9,094 nucleotides of DNA from Spirochaetia bacterium (lineage in GTDB: Bacteria; Spirochaetota; Spirochaetia; PWKH01): NCBI GenBank assembly GCA_021736505.1, contig JAIPFU010000062.1, positions 1-9,094 on the forward strand, given 5' to 3'. The position numbers and the translations under genes were made by a program. The notes under the pieces were generated by a model. It was not told the DNA's origin and did no database searches. It saw nothing but the letters and a program-made list of their open reading frames with translations. Shown piece after piece: positions 5,697-9,094 of the stretch (position 1 is its first letter; every line of letters starts with the position of its first letter).

Positions 5697-7079
5697 ATGA
5701 AAACAGCAGATCACATTATTTCTCAGCTTGAACAGAGGAAGTTCGATAAACTTTTTTTAAATTTGTACGGCGAGAGCATGCAGGATCCCCAAAGCATGGA
5801 AGCTATGTACGAACGGTACCAGAATTTAATCAGAACCCATAAGGATCTGTTTTTTCCCGATACTACTACTTCCGGAATCAGCCATGATGATGCCGAAGCG
5901 GAAGAAAAGAGCCGGTCAAATACGCTTACCGCTGAAAATGCTGTCAGCATTTTCTCAACCCCCGGGCGTACGGAACTGGGAGGGAATCATACCGATCACA
6001 ATCATGGGCGTGTGCTGGCAGGATCCATCAACCTGGATACCATTGCGGCGGTGAACAAACGAAACGATAAGCGCATTATCATTGACTCAGAGGGCTACCC
6101 GAGAGTTGAGGTAGACATCAGCGACACGCAGGTACGAGCATCGGAGAAGAATAGCACAGAAGCTCTTGTTCGAGGAATTGCCGCCTATTTAACTGATCTT
6201 GGAGCAGAGCTTGGGGGCTTTCAGGCGAATACCACTTCAAGGGTGCTTAAGGGATCAGGACTAAGTTCCTCCGCTGCAGTGGAAGTGCTGATCGGCACTA
6301 TTTGGAACAGCCTGTATTGTGAAGACCGTTTTTCTCCAGTTGAGCTGGCTAAGGCCGGTCAGTTTGCAGAAAACACATACTTCGGGAAACCTTCCGGACT
6401 TATGGATCAGACAGCGTGCGCTGAAGGCGGTATAGTGGGAATAGATTTCCTGAATCCGAATGAGCCTGTACTGGAACCGATATCCATCCGTTTCTCCGAT
6501 TACGGCTATACTTTGGTGGTGATAGATACGGGCGGTAATCATGCAAACCTCACCCCTGAATACGCCGCTATCCCGGAGGAGATGAAGCAGACCGCCGCTC
6601 TTTTCGGACAAGAAGTCTGCAGGGGCATCAGCATTGACGAGCTGAGTTCCAAAATCCAGGATATCCGTTCTACATGCGGGGACAGGGCATTTCTGCGGGC
6701 GTATCACTTTATAAAGGAAGATCAGCGAGTTCCCCAACAGATACAGGCTTTACGGGAGAAGAAAATCGAGGAGTATCTTAAGATGGTCCGGGATTCCGGC
6801 AAGTCATCAATCCGCTACCTGCAGAATATATATCCTGCCCCGCTGCCGAAGGAGCAGGGGATCTCCATTGCTCTTGCACTGACGGAAGATTTTATAGAGA
6901 ATCACGGCGGCAAAGGAGCTGCTCGTGTTCATGGAGGCGGTTTTGCAGGAACCATTCAGGTCTACATCCCTACAGAGCACTTCAAGGAGTACCAGGAGGA
7001 AATGAATAGTGTTTTTGGAAAAGGGAGTACCACGAAACTTTCAATTCGCAGCAAACCGACAATGCAGATTATTGCATGA
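5697..7079 (+). CDS. galK: Galactokinase (GHMP kinase family), variant signature
   Basis: A 460-residue cytoplasmic GHMP-family kinase, expected to phosphorylate galactose at C1 with ATP and so supply GalT. Seen: the galactokinase signature in variant form, PGRTELGGNHTDHNHG (89-104; classical form PGRVNLIGEHTDYNGG), with Arg91 as catalytic-Arg candidate; the ATP loop GSGLSSSAAVEV (186-197); GLMDQTACAEGG (234-245), with Asp237 as catalytic base; and the C-terminal GGGFAGTIQVY (413-423). It is longer than E. coli GalK (about 380 residues). About 60 extra residues precede the signature, ending in an acidic, Ser/Thr-rich linker (about 54-76). The family's sugar-contacting Glu is Asn97. Start: AGGAG (5686-5690) lies 6 bases before ATG. 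It follows galT by 144 bp on the same strand and is probably co-transcribed. Its place beside galT and a repressor supports galactose as substrate; from the motif alone another sugar is possible. Confidence 0.9.
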   Translation: MKTADHIISQLEQRKFDKLFLNLYGESMQDPQSMEAMYERYQNLIRTHKDLFFPDTTTSGISHDDAEAEEKSRSNTLTAENAVSIFSTPGRTELGGNHTDHNHGRVLAGSINLDTIAAVNKRNDKRIIIDSEGYPRVEVDISDTQVRASEKNSTEALVRGIAAYLTDLGAELGGFQANTTSRVLKGSGLSSSAAVEVLIGTIWNSLYCEDRFSPVELAKAGQFAENTYFGKPSGLMDQTACAEGGIVGIDFLNPNEPVLEPISIRFSDYGYTLVVIDTGGNHANLTPEYAAIPEEMKQTAALFGQEVCRGISIDELSSKIQDIRSTCGDRAFLRAYHFIKEDQRVPQQIQALREKKIEEYLKMVRDSGKSSIRYLQNIYPAPLPKEQGISIALALTEDFIENHGGKGAARVHGGGFAGTIQVYIPTEHFKEYQEEMNSVFGKGSTTKLSIRSKPTMQIIA

Positions 7080-7198
7080 AATCGGAGGAAGAGGTTGGAC
7101 TTCTTTGTCTTAAATTTTCCTCAAATTCAGTTACCTCACTCCATGCTCAGTCTGGAAATTTAGCCTGAAAATTTAGTCTGAAAGTTTTGTCTGAAAGT
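7080..7198. other. Convergent gap between galK and thrC
   Basis: A 119-bp gap between two convergent genes. The galK side is plain AT-rich sequence; the thrC side is occupied by a 13-bp tandem array. No GC-rich hairpin with a T-run was seen, so neither gene has an obvious intrinsic terminator here. Confidence 0.55.
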
Positions 7199-7210
7199 TT
7201 AGCCTGGAAA
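7152..7210 (-). repeat. 13-bp tandem array overlapping the thrC stop codon
   Basis: Four full units and seven bases of a fifth run in exact 13-base register. On the plus strand they start at 7152, 7165, 7178, 7191 and 7204, with consensus CTGRAARTTTAGY. In thrC orientation this is RCTAAAYTTYCAG. The thrC stop TAA (7201-7199) lies inside the 7191-7203 unit, and the partial unit lies in the last codons of thrC. Because 13 is not a multiple of 3, successive TAA copies fall in different frames. Confidence 0.9.
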
Positions 7211-8470
7211 CAGCTCTTCCAGGGAAGGCTCTATGGTCTGAAAACGGCTTTCCGCATGGAGCAGCACTTCCAGCTGATGCGGAACAGGCACTTTCTCCCC
7301 AATAACCGGCTCTACAATGGTGTCAAACTTTGCAGGATGGGCGGTGGACACCGTGATCACCGGCTGGTCAGCGGCATAAAGACTTCTCACCCGTTCTCCC
7401 ACAGCGGTATGGGGACACATAATATACTGCTCTTCAGCAAATACCCGCCGAATAGTTCCGCGGATCTCTTCATCATCCACACTGTAGGCACTCACGTTCT
7501 TCCTCATTGATTCAATATCAGGGAACAGCATCCGCAGGCGCTCCATATTGCTCGGGTCACCGACATCCATGGCATTTGCCAAGGTTTTTTTACTCTTTCG
7601 CGCCTGATACACGCCGGAATCAAGAAAATCTGGAATTGTCTTGTTGCTGTTCACCCCCAGAATAATGCTGCTGATCGGAGCTCCCATGGCTTTTGCCCAG
7701 TAGGCACCGACTGAATTCCCCACATTGCCGCTGGGAATAATAAAAACGGGATCAGTTCCGGCAATTTTCCGGTACTGGACTGAAGCATAGATATAATAGA
7801 TCATTTGAGGCAGCAGTCTGCCGAGGTTGATACTATTGGCAGAAGTAAGCCCCCAGCGGTTATTAAGAGCTTCATCCATGAAAGCCTCTTTGACAATCCG
7901 CTGGCAGTCATCAAAGTTCCCCCGCACAGCGTAGGAATCAATATTATCCCCCCAGCAGGTCAGCTGTTTCTGCTGGCGCTCCGAAACTCCGCCCAAGGGG
8001 AAAAGTACCTTTACCCGGACCCGTTCACGTCTATGAAAGGCCGAAGCTACGGCGCCGCCGGTATCCCCTGAGGTTGCCACAAGTATCATGGCTTCATGAT
8101 TCTTCCGTTCCAGGATTTTCTCCATGGCTGCGGCCAGAAATCGTGCGCCGAAATCCTTGAAAGCTGCAGTCGGACCATGAAAGAGTTCGAGAAGGGCGTG
8201 CTCGCGCTTAAACCAGTGGAGAGGAACAGGAAAATTGAAGGCGCTTCTGCAGAGTTCGGCAATATCATCCTCTAAAGGATCTCCAGAAAAAAACGGGGCC
8301 AGAACTGCTGCAGCAGTTTCAAGATATGATGCATCCGGATCCAGAGCTTTTTCAGCCAATGAAGGGAAACGCTCAGGCACATACAGTCCGCCGTCCGGGG
8401 CAAGCCCCTTAAGTATAGCTTCTGATGCACTGGCAGGGGACGCTTTCCCACGGGTACTGACAAATTTCAT
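7199..8470 (-). CDS. thrC: Threonine synthase
   Basis: A 423-residue cytoplasmic PLP enzyme that converts O-phosphohomoserine to threonine, the last step of threonine synthesis. Residues from the chosen start: MKFVSTRG at the N-terminus; GLAPDGGLYVPE (22-33); HGPTAAFKDF with PLP-lysine Lys105; SGDTGG (134-139) and SGNVGN (247-252), PLP-phosphate-binding loops; SANSINLGRLLPQ; NSNKTIPDFL; and CPHTAVG. Length matches E. coli-type ThrC (about 428). Start: ATG at 8470 has GGAG 6 bases upstream and gives the family-typical first residues. An in-frame ATG at 8482 has the purine run directly against it, with no spacing, and a TTG at 8500 would only add an untypical tail. It lies 133 bp downstream of the homoserine dehydrogenase end on the same strand, probably one operon. 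The 3' end runs into a 13-bp tandem array. Confidence 0.96.
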   Translation of the reverse strand: MKFVSTRGKASPASASEAILKGLAPDGGLYVPERFPSLAEKALDPDASYLETAAAVLAPFFSGDPLEDDIAELCRSAFNFPVPLHWFKREHALLELFHGPTAAFKDFGARFLAAAMEKILERKNHEAMILVATSGDTGGAVASAFHRRERVRVKVLFPLGGVSERQQKQLTCWGDNIDSYAVRGNFDDCQRIVKEAFMDEALNNRWGLTSANSINLGRLLPQMIYYIYASVQYRKIAGTDPVFIIPSGNVGNSVGAYWAKAMGAPISSIILGVNSNKTIPDFLDSGVYQARKSKKTLANAMDVGDPSNMERLRMLFPDIESMRKNVSAYSVDDEEIRGTIRRVFAEEQYIMCPHTAVGERVRSLYAADQPVITVSTAHPAKFDTIVEPVIGEKVPVPHQLEVLLHAESRFQTIEPSLEELFPG

Positions 8471-8603
8471 AGACTTCTCCATCCTCCCTGTTTTTTTCAA
8501 ATTCCTTTACAAACCTTTACAAACCTTAACAAAGTCATTTGCTTTCTGTTCAAATCACATTTTAGCTTTATTTTTTGTTTACTTTTTGCAGTTGCATTGA
8601 ATA
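8471..8603 (-). other. Intergenic gap, homoserine dehydrogenase to thrC
   Basis: This 133-bp gap is AT-rich and carries the 10-bp repeat and the thrC ribosome-binding site. I see no terminator hairpin and no gene. Promoter-like matches in it are too poor to call, so read-through from the upstream gene is the simplest supply for thrC. Confidence 0.5.
8504..8533 (-). repeat. 10-bp tandem repeat (3 units) upstream of thrC
   Basis: CCTTTACAAA (8504-8513), CCTTTACAAA (8514-8523) and CCTTAACAAA (8524-8533) run with an exact 10-base period, one helical turn, just upstream of the thrC ribosome-binding region. In thrC orientation the unit is TTTGTAAAGG. Confidence 0.88.
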
Positions 8604-9094
8604 TTAAAATCGCGCACCTAAATAGGCAGCCAGACGAAGCAAATCGCCGAAAACGCCGCCTGCGGTTACTTCCGGACCGGCTCCGGGACCTTGCACAACC
8701 AGCGGCTGATCGTGATAGCGCTTTGTCGTAAAGGCAACAATATTATCTGTTCCGGTAATTCTAGCAAACGGATGATCCTGAGGATAGGCACGGAGCTCTA
8801 CCTTACAGGAGCCGTCAGAATCAATAATACCGACATATTTCAGACTCTTGTTCTGATCCTCTGCTTCCTTGAACAGAGCAAGCATGTCATCATCAATCGT
8901 ATTCAACTGCTGAAGAAACTCTTCTATGGACTTCTGCTGCAAGGCTTCCGGTACTAAGCTGCGAACAGGAACATCCTCAACTTCAACCTTCAATCCCATT
9001 TCACGAGCCAGGATCACCGTCTTACGCACAATATCCATTCCCGATAAATCATCCCTGGGGTCCGGTTCCGTGTAGCCGAGTTCCTTGGCTTCCT
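8604..9094 (-). CDS. thrA: Homoserine dehydrogenase C-terminus, probably bifunctional aspartokinase/homoserine dehydrogenase (partial)
   Basis: Only the last 162 codons or so are in the window; the frame is open to the edge, so the Met codon at 9038 is internal. The homoserine-binding and catalytic segment GYTEPDPRDDLSGM-D-IVRK aligns residue for residue with yeast homoserine dehydrogenase. It supplies the equivalents of Glu208, Asp214, Asp219 and catalytic Lys223. Later come KYVGIID, GTDNIVAF and GPGAGPEVTAGGVFGDLLR. The protein stops about eight residues after DLLR, with no C-terminal ACT domain. Monofunctional Hom proteins usually have one, so this looks like the end of a ThrA/MetL-type fusion enzyme; the kinase half is off window and unproven. 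It reduces aspartate semialdehyde to homoserine with NAD(P)H. It lies upstream of thrC on the same strand. Confidence 0.9.
   Translation of the reverse strand, partial: EAKELGYTEPDPRDDLSGMDIVRKTVILAREMGLKVEVEDVPVRSLVPEALQQKSIEEFLQQLNTIDDDMLALFKEAEDQNKSLKYVGIIDSDGSCKVELRAYPQDHPFARITGTDNIVAFTTKRYHDQPLVVQGPGAGPEVTAGGVFGDLLRLAAYLGARF

Noticed and set aside
6261..6737. 158-codon minus-strand open frame inside galK
   Set aside because: Shadow of galK; there is no protein-like motif, and galK motifs lie across the same bases.
5697..7079. The GHMP kinase as homoserine kinase (ThrB), given thrC next door
   Set aside because: It carries the galactokinase signature block with HTD and the MDQ motif, follows galT on the opposite strand to thrC, and is far longer than ThrB (about 300 residues).
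7085..7136. GAGGAA...TTCCTC inverted repeat after galK as a terminator
   Set aside because: Six-base arms are separated by a loop of about 25 bases with no following T-run; no better than chance in AT-rich DNA.
8471..8500. Longer thrC from TTG 8500 or ATG 8482
   Set aside because: The residues added are not ThrC-like and the purine-rich site touches ATG 8482; ATG 8470 starts with the family-typical MKFVSTRG.
8235..8600. 121-codon plus-strand open frame over the thrC 5' end
   Set aside because: It lies opposite well-conserved ThrC coding sequence and the repeat-bearing leader, and shows no domain.

Overview
The window reads as ordinary chromosomal DNA of a Gram-negative-like anaerobe or fermenter. 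A spirochaete is my best guess, at low confidence and from overall gene flavour only: there is no rRNA or other marker here. It holds seven protein-coding genes, two of them cut by the window edges. I see no tRNA, rRNA, CRISPR array, transposase or phage gene. Strong Shine-Dalgarno sites precede most genes.

Layout. (1) 1-1303, minus: the N-terminal two thirds or so of a membrane-anchored LTA-synthase/MdoB-type phosphoglycerol transferase, in DNA visibly richer in A+T than the rest. (2) 1304-1510: an AT-rich divergent intergenic region. (3) 1511-3292, plus: a RecQ-family helicase with an unusual insert before the Walker A motif and no HRDC domain. (4) 3356-4426, minus: a LacI/GalR-family repressor convergent with recQ. 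(5) 4427-4490: a 64-bp divergent control region. It holds a perfect 14-bp palindrome with a central CG, overlapped by one good promoter in each direction. (6) 4491-5552 and 5697-7079, plus: galT and galK, two Leloir-pathway genes separated by 144 bp of degenerate tandem repeats and a hairpin. (7) 7199-8470 and 8604-9094, minus: thrC and, upstream of it, the C-terminal end of an aspartokinase/homoserine dehydrogenase.

How the genes work together. The repressor, operator, galT and galK form a self-contained galactose-use module. GalK makes galactose-1-phosphate and GalT exchanges it with UDP-glucose. The divergent repressor probably controls galT(K) and itself through the single shared operator. 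Homoserine dehydrogenase and threonine synthase are two steps of threonine synthesis; thrB is not between them. The helicase and the LTA-synthase-like gene have no obvious link to either pathway.

No new multi-gene system is evident. The signals most worth a second look are: the compact gal control region; a galactokinase of an atypical signature class with a long N-terminal extension; the RecQ insert; and several unrelated short tandem-repeat arrays placed at gene ends, two of which contain the stop codon of the adjacent gene (galT, thrC).
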